DNA from: Nonlabens ulvanivorans
Lineage (GTDB): Bacteria; Bacteroidota; Bacteroidia; Flavobacteriales; Flavobacteriaceae
Direction: 5' to 3'
NCBI RefSeq assembly: GCF_000755285.1
Contig: NZ_BBMK01000008.1
Location: forward strand, 1 to 64,000
Length of the DNA: 64,000 nucleotides
This document shows positions 20,304 through 29,722 of this stretch, one piece after another (within the stretch, counting starts at the first letter, position 1; every line of letters begins with the position of its first letter). The notes under the pieces are model-generated. The model was not told the DNA's origin. It did no database searches and saw only the letters and a list, made by a program, of their open reading frames with translations. Made by a program: the position numbers and the translations under genes.

Positions 20304-21703
20304 TATTTTACTTTTGAGATTTGTGCCATTAACTCAGCCTCGGCACATAGTACACCGTTTGCATAAGCATAAGCTTGCATGTGACAGATACCTCTTCTAA
20401 TAGGAGTTATTAAATCACATTTAAATATAAGCGTGTCTCCTGGAGAAACCTTGCGCTTGAACTTTACATTATCCATTTTCATGAAGAACGTTAAATAATT
20501 TTCTGGATCTGGAACGGTACTTAATACTAATATACCACCTGTTTGAGCCATTGCTTCTACGATAAGAACACCTGGCATTACAGGAGCTCCTGGAAAGTGA
20601 CCATTGAAAAACTGCTCATTCATTGTCACATTTTTCAATCCTATTACATGACTATCTGATAGTTCAAAAATCTTATCAATTAATAGGAATGGTGGCCTGT
20701 GAGGTAAAACTTCCATGATTTTAACCACGTCCATTAATGGCTCTTTACTCAAGTCTACCTTAGGAACATTATTTCGAGCTTCTAGCTTAATAAGTTTGGA
20801 AAGCTTTTTTGCAAATTGAGTATTCACATAGTGACCAGGCTTATTTGCGATAACCTTACCTCTAATTCTGGTACCAACTAAAGCTAGATCTCCAATCACA
20901 TCTAGTAATTTGTGACGTGCAGCTTCATTAGGATAATGCAATGTTAGATTGTCTAGAATCCCATTAGGCTTTACAGATACGTTATCCTTATTAAAAGCCT
21001 TTTTAAGGTTTTCCATAGTTTTAGTAGATAGCTCTTTATCTACATAGACTATCGCGTTATTTAAATCTCCACCTTTAATCAAGCCGTGCTCTAATAACAT
21101 TTCAATCTCATGTAAGAAACTAAATGTTCTTGAATCTGATATTTCAGCTTTAAAGTCAGATATTTTTTCTAAAGTAGCATTTTGAGTACCTAAAACTTTT
21201 GTGCCAAAATCTACCATAGTTGTTACCTGATAGGAGTCTGAAGGCATAAGAATGATCTCACTACCGGTCTCTTCATCACGATAAGATATGACATCTTTAA
21301 CAACATATTCTTTACGATTTACCTCTAAAGTATCGATACCAGCTTTTTCTAATGCTTCGATAAAGAATTTTGATGATCCATCCATAATAGGTGGTTCACT
21401 ATTATCTATCTCAATTAGGCAATTATCTATTTCTAAACCTACTAAGGCAGCTAGAACATGCTCACAGGTATTAATATGAACGCCGTTTTTATCTAAAGTG
21501 GTACCACGTTTTGTGTCTGTAACATAGTTTGCATCTGCTTCAATTACTGGCTGACCTTCTAAATCTACACGTTGAAATTTATAGCCGTGATTTGCTGGTG
21601 CTGCTTTAAAGACTAATGTAACATTGTTTCCTGTGTGCAATCCTACACCTGTTAAGGAAATATCTTTAGATATAGTCGTCTGTTTAAAATCTGTAGTTGT
21701 CAT
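20303..21703 (-). CDS. lpxC/fabZ: bifunctional LpxC deacetylase / FabZ dehydratase
   Basis: 466 aa fusion typical of Bacteroidota. Residues about 1-305 are LpxC, the committed zinc deacetylase of lipid A synthesis: SLTGVGLHTG, zinc ligands in NTCEHVLAAL and HKLLDVIGD, and GHY. Residues about 320-466 are FabZ, the 3-hydroxyacyl-ACP dehydratase: LPHRPPFLLIDKI, GHFPGAPVMPGVLIVEAMAQ. It sits between lpxD and lpxA with no spacing, so the products should be made in step. Confidence 0.97.
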   Translation of the reverse strand: MTTTDFKQTTISKDISLTGVGLHTGNNVTLVFKAAPANHGYKFQRVDLEGQPVIEADANYVTDTKRGTTLDKNGVHINTCEHVLAALVGLEIDNCLIEIDNSEPPIMDGSSKFFIEALEKAGIDTLEVNRKEYVVKDVISYRDEETGSEIILMPSDSYQVTTMVDFGTKVLGTQNATLEKISDFKAEISDSRTFSFLHEIEMLLEHGLIKGGDLNNAIVYVDKELSTKTMENLKKAFNKDNVSVKPNGILDNLTLHYPNEAARHKLLDVIGDLALVGTRIRGKVIANKPGHYVNTQFAKKLSKLIKLEARNNVPKVDLSKEPLMDVVKIMEVLPHRPPFLLIDKIFELSDSHVIGLKNVTMNEQFFNGHFPGAPVMPGVLIVEAMAQTGGILVLSTVPDPENYLTFFMKMDNVKFKRKVSPGDTLIFKCDLITPIRRGICHMQAYAYANGVLCAEAELMAQISKVK

Positions 21704-22723
21704 CTATGAATTTTTTTTTTCAAGATCAGCAATCCTGCTGTCTAGCTTTTTTAAATTTTTGAAATATACATAAGAGCGGCTCCAGTCTCCATAGTCAAAT
21801 GCTGGAGAACCTTGTATCACCATATCATTTTTAATGTTTTTACCTACACCACTTTGAGCTTGTATACCTACATTATCACCTATAGTTATATGTCCCGCAA
21901 TTCCTACTTGACCACCTATACGGCAGTTACTTCCTACTTTTGATGATCCAGCGACACCTGTTTGAGCAGCAATAACAGTGTTCTCGCCTATCTCTACATT
22001 ATGTCCTATTTGTATCTGATTATCTAGTTTAGCTCCTTTTTTAATAATAGTAGCGCCCAAAGTTGCTCTATCTATAGTTGTTAAAGCACCTATATCAACA
22101 TTATCTTCAATAATAACAATTCCGGTTTGAGGAATTTTATTATAAGTCCCATCTGGATTAAGTGAAAAACCAAACCCATCTGCTCCTACAACAGCACCTG
22201 CATGAATGGTTACATTATTACCTATTATGGTGTCCGACATAATTTTTGCGCCGGCATGTATGACACAGTTATCTCCTATAGTAACATTATCTGAAATATG
22301 AACTTGTGAAAATATTTTTACGTTATCACCTAGTTTGACATTTTGAGAAATATAAGCAAATGCAGCTAGGTAAAGACCATCGCCTTTAACCACTGATTCA
22401 TGCATATAACTAGGCTGTTCTATACCACTTTTATTGAGCTTGATCATTTGATAATACTCAAGCAGTTTAGTAAAAGCACTATAGGAATCCTTTACTTGGA
22501 TTAAAGTTGTGGATACATTTTGATCTGGGACAAAATCAGCATTTACGATGACTGCGCTTGCCTTGGTGGTATATATAAATGGAGTATACTTAGTATTGGA
22601 TAAAAAGCTGATACTACCAGCCTCACCTTCTTCTATTTTAGAAAGCTTTGAAACTTGTGTTTCAGAGTCACCTACAATAGTTCCTTCTAGTATATCTGCA
22701 ATTTGTTGTACGGTAAATTTCAT
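21704..22723 (-). CDS. lpxD: UDP-3-O-acylglucosamine N-acyltransferase
   Basis: 339 aa from ATG 22723 (MKFTVQQIADILEGTIVGD). It has the LpxD uridine-binding N-domain, hexapeptide beta-helix and IDRATLGATIIKKG, NQIQIGHNVEIGEN with the catalytic His. It heads the lipid A block. The in-frame codons upstream of 22723 overlap the promoter box at 22729-22736, which decides the start. Confidence 0.95.
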   Translation of the reverse strand: MKFTVQQIADILEGTIVGDSETQVSKLSKIEEGEAGSISFLSNTKYTPFIYTTKASAVIVNADFVPDQNVSTTLIQVKDSYSAFTKLLEYYQMIKLNKSGIEQPSYMHESVVKGDGLYLAAFAYISQNVKLGDNVKIFSQVHISDNVTIGDNCVIHAGAKIMSDTIIGNNVTIHAGAVVGADGFGFSLNPDGTYNKIPQTGIVIIEDNVDIGALTTIDRATLGATIIKKGAKLDNQIQIGHNVEIGENTVIAAQTGVAGSSKVGSNCRIGGQVGIAGHITIGDNVGIQAQSGVGKNIKNDMVIQGSPAFDYGDWSRSYVYFKNLKKLDSRIADLEKKNS

Positions 22724-22728
22724 TATCG

Positions 22729-22736
22729 CAAAAATA
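22729..22736 (-). promoter_or_regulatory. -7 box TATTTTTG of the lpx operon
   Basis: Exact TAnnTTTG match only 5 bp before the lpxD ATG, which implies a leaderless or nearly leaderless transcript. Confidence 0.5.
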
Positions 22737-22746
22737 GTAATTTTAG

Positions 22747-23973
22747 TTAATCCTGAATCTTTGGATAGCAATAGTAATATTTAGTCACTTGTTTTGTGAG
22801 TGCTTTAAAGCTCGCTTCCTCGCCAGCCTTTATGAGCTCTACTAATTTTCCGTTTTTGAAAAGGATTTTTATGGGTTTTGCTTTCGCGTAAGCGAGATTA
22901 TGAACAGCACCTGAGAAAACAAAATATCTTGCCTCATGGTCAGAAAGGTCATAAACGGTCTTTAAAGTTTTGATTTTTTTATCAAGCTTTGAAGCGGTAA
23001 CTGGTTGTTTTGTAAACTTGATTTTGAGCAACTGTCGATTAAGAATCATCTGACATAATTCTTTAAGCACAAAATCTTTATGTTGTGAACCAAATTTTAA
23101 TGTGGTAATCAAATCGGTATCATCTAATCTTGAGAATCTCTTTAAAGTATCTAAATCAAAATCGCCCAAGAAAACCTCATTTTGTAAAAAGAAAAATAAA
23201 TCTGCTGGAATCTCCATGGTCTCACCCAATTTAATCAACTCTTTAATCCGAACAAAAACGGACTGTAATAAATGCTCTGCCCCTATTCCTGTTTTATGAA
23301 GGTAAACCTGCCAGTACATTAATCTACGACTGCTTAAAAAATGCTCGACAGAGTATATTCCTTTTTGCTCAACAACTAATTCATCTTCTTTTACATTAAG
23401 CATGGCGATTAACCGCTGACTATTGATATTACCTTCAGCAACACCTGTATAGAAACTATCTCTCTTTAAATAGTCTAGTCTGTCCATATCAAGCTGGCTA
23501 GAAATGAGCTGCATCATAAATGGACGGTGATATTCTCCCTTAAATATTTTAATGGCTAGCGTTAAACTACCGTTAAACTCCTTATTAAGAGCTTCCATAA
23601 AAAGGATAGAAATATCTTCGTGACTAACATTATTTACAAAGCTATGTTCCATAGCATGTGAGAATGGACCATGTCCAATATCATGCAATAATATCGCCTT
23701 ATAAAGAGCATCTTCTTCTTCAATAGAAATTTCAACATCTTTAGAACGAAGTACTTGGACTGCTTTTTGCATTAAGTGTAAACAACCTAACGCATGGTGG
23801 AATCGAGTGTGATGTGCACCTGGATAAACCAGATAGCTCAATCCCATTTGAGTGATGCGACGCAACCTTTGAAAAAAAGGATGTTCTATTATTGTAAATA
23901 AGTCCTCATTAGGAATGGTAATAAAACCATAAATGGGATCGTTTAATATTTTAAGTTTGTTCTGTTGATTCAA
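22747..23973 (-). CDS. HD-domain phosphohydrolase (dNTPase-like)
   Basis: 408 aa. N-terminal DPIYGFITIPNEDLF, then the metal-binding HD signature RFHHALG ... LLHDIGHGPFSHAMEH and LDMDRLDYLKRDSFYTG, as in the YdhJ/SAMHD1-like HD proteins often annotated as dNTP triphosphohydrolases. All metal ligands appear present. It is divergent from porX, with overlapping promoter space. A palindrome variant at 22880-22894 encodes LAYAKAK. Confidence 0.88.
   Translation of the reverse strand: MNQQNKLKILNDPIYGFITIPNEDLFTIIEHPFFQRLRRITQMGLSYLVYPGAHHTRFHHALGCLHLMQKAVQVLRSKDVEISIEEEDALYKAILLHDIGHGPFSHAMEHSFVNNVSHEDISILFMEALNKEFNGSLTLAIKIFKGEYHRPFMMQLISSQLDMDRLDYLKRDSFYTGVAEGNINSQRLIAMLNVKEDELVVEQKGIYSVEHFLSSRRLMYWQVYLHKTGIGAEHLLQSVFVRIKELIKLGETMEIPADLFFFLQNEVFLGDFDLDTLKRFSRLDDTDLITTLKFGSQHKDFVLKELCQMILNRQLLKIKFTKQPVTASKLDKKIKTLKTVYDLSDHEARYFVFSGAVHNLAYAKAKPIKILFKNGKLVELIKAGEEASFKALTKQVTKYYYCYPKIQD
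22880..22894. repeat. palindrome variant GCTTTCGCGTAAGCG
   Basis: One mismatch from the consensus; read on the minus strand as AYAKA in the HD-domain gene. Confidence 0.8.
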
Positions 23974-23993
23974 AAGGAACAGCGATTTAATTA

Positions 23994-24001
23994 CAAAGAT
24001 A
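23994..24001 (-). promoter_or_regulatory. -7 box TATCTTTG of the HD-domain gene
   Basis: Exact TAnnTTTG match on the minus strand, 20 bp before ATG 23973. A plus-strand TAAGTTTG at 23952-23959 could serve porX, so divergent promoters may overlap here. Confidence 0.4.
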
Positions 24002-24006
24002 CTGAT

Positions 24007-25557
24007 ATGACAGACATAAAAATCCTTTGGGTAGATGATGAAGTGGATTTATTAAAGCCACACATTATATTTTTAGAAAATAAAGGGTACAGTATCGATA
24101 CTCGAGTAAGTGGTACAGAAGCGCTAGAAGCCATTGAAGAGGTGAACTATGATATTGTGCTACTAGACGAAAATATGCCTGGACTTACTGGTCTAGAAAC
24201 ACTACATGAAATCAAAGAAAAACAGGCTCAGCTACCTGTAATCATGATTACTAAGAGTGAAGAAGAGTATATTATGGAAGAAGCGATAGGTTCCAAAATC
24301 GCTGATTACTTGATTAAACCTGTGAACCCTAACCAAATATTGCTTTCATTAAAAAAGAATCTAGATCATTCTAGATTAGTATCTAACAAAACGACTTCTG
24401 ACTATCAAAGAGAGTTTAGAAAAATCTCTATGGACCTTTCTATGATCAATTCTTATGAGGAATGGGTACAATTATATCAAAAGTTGATTTATTGGGAATT
24501 AGAATTGGAAGACATCGATGATAGCGGAATGCTTGAAATTCTGACTACTCAAAAAAATGAAGCCAATAATCAGTTTTGTAAATTTATAGATCGCAATTAT
24601 CCAGAGTGGTTTGAAGATGAAGATGAGGCTCCGGTAATGTCACACAGTTTATTCAAGAAAAGAATTGCTCCACATCTAAAGAAAGATAAACCAGTACTTT
24701 TAGTTGTCGTAGATAACCTGCGTTATGATCAATTTAAAGTTTTTGAGAACATTATAAATAGTCATTATAAAAAAGAAACTGAAGAAACTTACTGCTCCAT
24801 CCTTCCCACAGCAACACAGTATGCTAGAAACGCCTTGTTTTCAGGACTGATGCCCGAAGATATGGCAAAAAGGCATCCTGACTTATGGTTAAATGACACA
24901 GATGAAGGAGGAAAAAACATGCATGAAGATGCATTTCTAACTGCACAGCTTAAAAGATTGGGCTTAGGATTAACTCATCAATATCATAAAATAACGAGTG
25001 AACAACAAGGAAGAAAACTCGCAGAAAATTTTAAATCTCAAAAGGATAATGATTTAACGGTGGTCGTTTACAACTTTGTGGATATGCTTTCTCATTCCAA
25101 AACTGAAATGAAGGTCATAAAAGATCTCGCGAGTAATGATAAATCTTATCGTTCACTAACGTTGAGTTGGTTTAAAAACTCTCCTTTATTAGAGATCATT
25201 CAAAGAGCACAAGATTTAGGATTTAAATTAATATTAACGACAGATCACGGAACTATTAATGTAACTAATCCTAGTAAAGTTATAGGTGATAGAGATACCA
25301 GCCTTAATTTAAGGTATAAAACAGGTCGTAGTTTAAGTTATGAGGATAAAGATGTCCTAGCGGCAAAAGATCCTAGTACTATAAAGCTGCCTAAAATAAA
25401 TATGAGCAGTAGTTTCATTTTTGCAAAAGGTGATTTGTTTTTTGCTTATCCTAACAACTACAATCATTATGTAAGCTATTATAGAAACACCTATCAACAT
25501 GGTGGTGTTTCCCTAGAAGAGATGTTAATACCATTTGCTGTTTTTAATCCTAGATAG
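24007..25557 (+). CDS. porX: PorX: response regulator with PglZ phosphatase-like domain (T9SS control)
   Basis: 516 aa from ATG 24007. The receiver domain (residues about 4-120) has the acidic pair WVDDE, phospho-acceptor Asp54 in LLDENMPG and the Lys of YLIKP. A helical linker leads to a PglZ/alkaline-phosphatase-superfamily domain with metal-site segments VVVDNLRYDQF, TATQYARNALFSGL and LTTDHGTI. This domain pair is PorX, the orphan regulator of the type 9 secretion system. Its sensor PorY is not in the window. It is followed with no gap by tsaE. Confidence 0.93.
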   Translation: MTDIKILWVDDEVDLLKPHIIFLENKGYSIDTRVSGTEALEAIEEVNYDIVLLDENMPGLTGLETLHEIKEKQAQLPVIMITKSEEEYIMEEAIGSKIADYLIKPVNPNQILLSLKKNLDHSRLVSNKTTSDYQREFRKISMDLSMINSYEEWVQLYQKLIYWELELEDIDDSGMLEILTTQKNEANNQFCKFIDRNYPEWFEDEDEAPVMSHSLFKKRIAPHLKKDKPVLLVVVDNLRYDQFKVFENIINSHYKKETEETYCSILPTATQYARNALFSGLMPEDMAKRHPDLWLNDTDEGGKNMHEDAFLTAQLKRLGLGLTHQYHKITSEQQGRKLAENFKSQKDNDLTVVVYNFVDMLSHSKTEMKVIKDLASNDKSYRSLTLSWFKNSPLLEIIQRAQDLGFKLILTTDHGTINVTNPSKVIGDRDTSLNLRYKTGRSLSYEDKDVLAAKDPSTIKLPKINMSSSFIFAKGDLFFAYPNNYNHYVSYYRNTYQHGGVSLEEMLIPFAVFNPR

Positions 25558-25959
25558 ATGAACATCACATATCATATAGACGATATTGAACAAGTAGCGC
25601 GTCAAATATTAGCACATACTACAGAAAAGGTGATTTTACTCAATGCACCTATGGGTGCTGGTAAAACAACGCTTATAAATGCCATGTGTAAACAATTGGG
25701 AATAAATGAAGTAACCTCTTCTCCTACTTTTTCTATAGTTAACGAGTATAAAACCGATAAAGTAACCGTTTATCACTTTGATCTTTATAGATTACAAGAT
25801 AAAGAAGAGCTTTTAAACATCGGAATAGAAGAATATCTTGATTCTGAAGCTTATTTATTTGTAGAATGGCCAGAACTCTTAATTCCTTATTTAGAGAGCT
25901 TTACAACAATAACTATCGAAAATTTAAGTGTCAATCAAAGAAAAGTAGTCCTTACATAA
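25558..25959 (+). CDS. tsaE: tRNA threonylcarbamoyladenosine biosynthesis ATPase TsaE
   Basis: 133 aa P-loop ATPase of the t6A37 tRNA-modification complex. P-loop NAPMGAGKTTLINAM (from about residue 29), SSPTFSIVNEYKTD, FDLYRLQDKEEL and the Walker B-like FVEWPELL are present. The ATG directly follows the porX stop, so the two are co-transcribed. Confidence 0.95.
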   Translation: MNITYHIDDIEQVARQILAHTTEKVILLNAPMGAGKTTLINAMCKQLGINEVTSSPTFSIVNEYKTDKVTVYHFDLYRLQDKEELLNIGIEEYLDSEAYLFVEWPELLIPYLESFTTITIENLSVNQRKVVLT

Positions 25960-26130
25960 TTACTAAATAAGTTTAATTTTAACAGTTGTTAAAAACATTG
26001 TTAATCATTTTAACATAACTGACGTTTTGCCCGATTATCGAATTCCTTAATCTTTTTCTTTATTTTTTTATTGGTTTACAGGAATAAACACTATACATTA
26101 GTATCACTTATTTACTTAAACCAAATTATT

Positions 26131-26297
26131 ATGAACAACAAGTCCCTCAAAGCAATGGCTTTGTTAGCGATATTCAGTGTATCGATAGCAGGAGCTGCAG
26201 TACAATTTGCGCCACAAGCGCCAACATCGAAGAAAATTGAGAAAAAACACTAGCTAAGAAATTAGCAGTTGCAAAAGCAAACGGACTATTAGGTTAA
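26131..26297 (+). CDS. very small exported peptide (one frameshift)
   Basis: 55 aa after repair. MNNKSLKAMALLAIFSVSIAGAAVQ is a signal-peptide-like N-terminus; the remainder is short and Lys/Ala rich. As written the frame stops at KIEKKH. Adding one base near 26247 gives KKALAKKLAVAKANGLLG and a stop just before a terminator, which argues for a real gene. Function unknown. It lies after a 170 bp AT-rich upstream region. Confidence 0.5.
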
Positions 26298-26318
26298 TCC
26301 ATTGTTTTTATTATCTTT

Positions 26319-26349
26319 AAAAATCTTCGTGAAAACGAAGATTTTTTTT
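26319..26349 (+). terminator. rho-independent terminator
   Basis: Stem AAAATCTTCG / CGAAGATTTT with a short A-rich loop and a T8 tail, 22 bp after the small exported gene. Confidence 0.85.
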
Positions 26350-26374
26350 GTTACATAATAGATTAAATAAATAA

Positions 26375-26851
26375 ATGCCAAATAATAGTTCAAGTTCACT
26401 GATATACGGTACCATAGTTGCTGTCATCCTAGCTGTTATACCTTATTTATTTTATAGTTACGAGGCTGTTCCCGAAAGCTTATGGGAACTAGAAGCTTTG
26501 AAATCTGTTAATGAAAGTTTTGGTGGAGATCCTTATGTAACTACTTGGTTAATAATGATAAAACTACTTCCAGCTCTTCTATTCTTTTTATGGTTTTTAA
26601 CCTGCAAACATTGGTGGTATCATGTTATCATTATACCTTTTTCTATGTATTTTTTCCAATTAATATCGGTGTTCTTACCAAACTTAGAATATATAGATCA
26701 TCATGAAATCTATTTTATTATTCCGGTAGTTATCGGGTCGCTTTCTGCTAGTTATCTAGCTCGTATTAAAGTATTTGATAAAATTCACGGAATAGACATC
26801 TCTGAAATTGAAGAAGGGATTAAAAAACCTAGTGATCGATTCTTCAGTTAA
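26375..26851 (+). CDS. multi-pass membrane protein of unknown function
   Basis: 158 aa with four likely transmembrane helices (around residues 8-27, 58-80, 85-102 and 114-130) and a charged cytosolic tail (HGIDISEIEEGIKKPSDRF). No family motif is visible to me. It lies between a terminator and alanine dehydrogenase, same strand, 32 bp before the latter. A link to that enzyme is not shown. Confidence 0.6.
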   Translation: MPNNSSSSLIYGTIVAVILAVIPYLFYSYEAVPESLWELEALKSVNESFGGDPYVTTWLIMIKLLPALLFFLWFLTCKHWWYHVIIIPFSMYFFQLISVFLPNLEYIDHHEIYFIIPVVIGSLSASYLARIKVFDKIHGIDISEIEEGIKKPSDRFFS

Positions 26852-26883
26852 ATTGACTAATTTTAGGGATTATATAAGTTCTT

Positions 26884-28083
26884 ATGAGTCAACAACTATC
26901 TCCATTTACTAAAGATCAACTCTTACCACAAGAGGAACGCCTAGAGATACAACGCTCTAAGCAAGAATTACTTATAGGGATTCCTAAAGAAACTCAACAT
27001 CAAGAAAAACGTATTGTTTTAACTCCAGATGCCGTGGCTGCACTTACAGCACATGGTCATCGTATTTTAATGGAGAAAGGAGCTGGAAACGGTTCTAACT
27101 TTACAGACTCTCAATATAATGAGGCTGGAGCAGAACTTACTTCCGACCGCAGTAAAGTATTCTCCTGTCCTACTATATTAAAAGTTGCTCCACCATCCTT
27201 AGAAGAGATAGAGCTTATCAAACCGCAAAGTGTTTTAATATCTGCATTACAGATAAAAACAAGAAACAAAACCTACTTTGAAAAATTAGCTGCAAAAAAA
27301 GTAACCGCACTCGCTTTTGAGTTCATTCAAGATGACAGTGGTAATTATCCTGCAGTCAGCGCATTGAGCGAAATATCGGGAATTGCTTCCATACTTATCG
27401 CTAGTGAATTATTAAGTAGTGGTGCAAACCGTACTGGTCAGCTTTTTGGTAATATTACTGGAGTTCCACCTGTAGACGTGGTTATAATGGGTGCTGGCGT
27501 TGTGGGAGAATTTGCAGCGCGTACTGCTTTGGGATTAGGTGCAAACGTCAAGGTATTTGATAATTCGATTACAAAACTGCGCAATCTACAAGATAAAGTA
27601 AGTCAGCAGTTATATACCTCTACCTTACAACCCAAATATTTACTCAAGGCTTTGAGAAGATGTGATGTCGTGGTAGGCGCGTTATCGGGTAGCAATAGAG
27701 CTCCTGTAGTCGTGACTAAGACGATGGTAGAAAACATGAAGCAAGGATCTGTGATCATGGATATAAGTATAGACATGGGTGGATGTTTTGAAACAAGTGA
27801 GGTAACCACACACGATAAACCTACTTTTGAAAAGTACGGCGTTACTCACTATTGTGTCCCTAACATACCATCGCGTTACTCAAAAACGGCGTCTATTTCT
27901 TTAAGCAATATTTTCACACCTTACTTGCTTAATATCGCTGAAGATGGCGGAATTGAACACGCCATAAGAATGGATAAAGGCCTTAAATGTGGTATCTATA
28001 TGTATCATGGTATCATCACAAACAAATCTGTAGGTTCATGGTATAACTTACCTTATAGCGACGTAAATTTGCTCATCTTTTAA
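26884..28083 (+). CDS. alanine dehydrogenase, long Bacteroidota-type paralogue
   Basis: 399 aa. After a 25-residue N-terminal extension comes the AlaDH/PNT N-domain (IGIPKETQHQEKRIVLTPDAV) and the NAD-binding domain (VVIMGAGVVGEFAARTALGLGANV, DISIDMGGCFETSE). The catalytic NAD-dependent deamination of alanine is a family inference. A second, canonical alanine dehydrogenase lies at 46728. The next gene follows by 9 bp. Confidence 0.85.
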   Translation: MSQQLSPFTKDQLLPQEERLEIQRSKQELLIGIPKETQHQEKRIVLTPDAVAALTAHGHRILMEKGAGNGSNFTDSQYNEAGAELTSDRSKVFSCPTILKVAPPSLEEIELIKPQSVLISALQIKTRNKTYFEKLAAKKVTALAFEFIQDDSGNYPAVSALSEISGIASILIASELLSSGANRTGQLFGNITGVPPVDVVIMGAGVVGEFAARTALGLGANVKVFDNSITKLRNLQDKVSQQLYTSTLQPKYLLKALRRCDVVVGALSGSNRAPVVVTKTMVENMKQGSVIMDISIDMGGCFETSEVTTHDKPTFEKYGVTHYCVPNIPSRYSKTASISLSNIFTPYLLNIAEDGGIEHAIRMDKGLKCGIYMYHGIITNKSVGSWYNLPYSDVNLLIF

Positions 28084-28092
28084 AGAGCAGCA

Positions 28093-28473
28093 ATGAAATT
28101 TATCCAACGATTGAGTTTTTACCTAGGTGGTGTTTCCATAGGTTTAATATTTTTAGTTTTCTTTCTAACTGGAAAAAGAACACAGTGCACTTGGTTTCCA
28201 GAATCTAGAGTACTTGCAGACATCGGTAAGAAATCCATTAGACTATCTCCAGAATTAAGAGAAAATCTTGCGCAAAAAGACATCGACACCTTAAGCTTAC
28301 AACTTATCTTAAAATATGGAGATGTTGATTTTTCAAAATCAGATAGAGACGCAACACCTTGCAAGTTTTATTACATTTCTGGTCGTGAAGAATTATCCAA
28401 CACTACCCTATGGGTAAGAAATTGCGAACGTTATGCTATGGTTGAAAAAATTATCTATACCGATAATGATTAA
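28093..28473 (+). CDS. DUF4258-type membrane-anchored protein
   Basis: 126 aa. An N-terminal transmembrane helix (about residues 11-27) is followed by CTWFPESRVL and a compact domain with SLQLILKYGDVDFSKSD and CKFYYISG, the pattern I associate with DUF4258. The function is unknown. It starts 9 bp after alanine dehydrogenase and overlaps the convergent proline dehydrogenase end by 4 bp. Confidence 0.65.
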   Translation: MKFIQRLSFYLGGVSIGLIFLVFFLTGKRTQCTWFPESRVLADIGKKSIRLSPELRENLAQKDIDTLSLQLILKYGDVDFSKSDRDATPCKFYYISGREELSNTTLWVRNCERYAMVEKIIYTDND

Positions 28474-29642
28474 AGGCCGCGCCTTTTCATTTCTTGCCTG
28501 ATCAATATCAATTCACGTCCTGTTTGTCCAGCGACTGATGTATTTTCTTGAGCTCTACGTATTAAATAAGGCATCACATCTTTTATAGGTCCAAAGGGCA
28601 AAATTTTAAACGTATTGTAGTTCATCTGCGCTAGGTTAAAAGTAAGATTATCACTCATACCATATAGCTGCCCAAACCACACATCCTTATTATTTGCTTC
28701 AATTCCTTTCTTAGAAAGAATTTCCATGGCTTGCATGGTACTCGACTCGTTATGCGTTCCTATACATAGCTTAATGATGTCTAGATGGTCCAGAATAAAA
28801 AACATGGCGCTGTTAAACATCTCATCTGTGGCCATTTTATTGGCACAGATTGGTGAATCATATCCCATTTCTTCAGCGCGTGCACGCTCTTTCTCCATAT
28901 AAGCACCACGTACGATCTTTACTCCTACTATAAAGTTATTTTCTACAGCGTCTTTATATAGCTCTTTAATGTAATCTAATCGGTCATGTCTATAACATTG
29001 TAACGTATTATAGATGATCGCCTTTTCCTTATTGAATTGAAACATCATGTCACGTATCAACTCATCTGCTGCGTCCTGCATCCAGCTTTCTTCACCATCA
29101 AATAGTAAAGCGATATCATTATCATATGCTGTTTGCGATAGTAGTAATACTCTATCTTTAATACGCTGCCATTCCGCTTGCTCTGCTGTGGTGAGTTCTT
29201 TTTTCTCAGTAACTTTTTGCCAGATATAAAATCTACCAATACCAGTCGGTTTCACTACTTCAAATGGTAACGCATCAGAGTGTGCAGCATGTTTAATAAG
29301 CTTCAGTTTCTTATCGACAACAGCATTAAAATCTGCCTCGTCTTCTTTTCCTTCTACAGAGTAGTCTAGGATACTACTCACGCCTTTTAAATACATACTA
29401 TCCACTACAGACTCACATTCCTCTTCTGTAGTACCACCGCAAAAGTGTTCAAAAACGGTGTGTTTAATCAATCCTTTTACAGGCAATTTCCACTGCAGTG
29501 ATTTCATCATCACCACAGACCCAAAATTAATCAATGACGGGTAACCCATCATCTTAAATAGAAAATGAGCTTTGCGCAGCTCGCGATTACTCTTTAATGA
29601 AAAAGCAATCTCTGTATTGTTAAAAGGATTTTCCATATTCAT
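28470..29642 (-). CDS. proline dehydrogenase
   Basis: 390 aa FAD enzyme that oxidises proline to pyrroline-5-carboxylate, a TIM-barrel monofunctional PRODH. Motifs: KPTGIGRFYIWQKV, LLFDGEESWMQDAAD, the substrate segment VGVKIVRGAYMEKER, GTHNESS and FGQLYGMSDNLTF. The start is ATG 29642 or 29636; a -7 box lies at 29647-29654. It is divergent from aroB with a palindrome between them. Confidence 0.93.
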   Translation of the reverse strand: MNMENPFNNTEIAFSLKSNRELRKAHFLFKMMGYPSLINFGSVVMMKSLQWKLPVKGLIKHTVFEHFCGGTTEEECESVVDSMYLKGVSSILDYSVEGKEDEADFNAVVDKKLKLIKHAAHSDALPFEVVKPTGIGRFYIWQKVTEKKELTTAEQAEWQRIKDRVLLLSQTAYDNDIALLFDGEESWMQDAADELIRDMMFQFNKEKAIIYNTLQCYRHDRLDYIKELYKDAVENNFIVGVKIVRGAYMEKERARAEEMGYDSPICANKMATDEMFNSAMFFILDHLDIIKLCIGTHNESSTMQAMEILSKKGIEANNKDVWFGQLYGMSDNLTFNLAQMNYNTFKILPFGPIKDVMPYLIRRAQENTSVAGQTGRELILIRQEMKRRGL

Positions 29643-29646
29643 GTGG

Positions 29647-29654
29647 CAAATATA
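29647..29654 (-). promoter_or_regulatory. -7 box TATATTTG of the proline dehydrogenase gene
   Basis: Exact TAnnTTTG match, 4 bp before ATG 29642 or 10 bp before ATG 29636. Confidence 0.45.
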
Positions 29655-29698
29655 GTAGCAAAGGAGTTAAATAATAGCTACATAGATTGTACTTTTAA

Positions 29699-29713
29699 CG
29701 CTTCCGCGAAAGC
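29699..29713. repeat. intergenic palindrome CGCTTCCGCGAAAGC
   Basis: Family member located between the divergent proline dehydrogenase and aroB genes, 9 bp before the aroB ATG. Confidence 0.8.
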
Positions 29714-29722
29714 ATACAAAAC

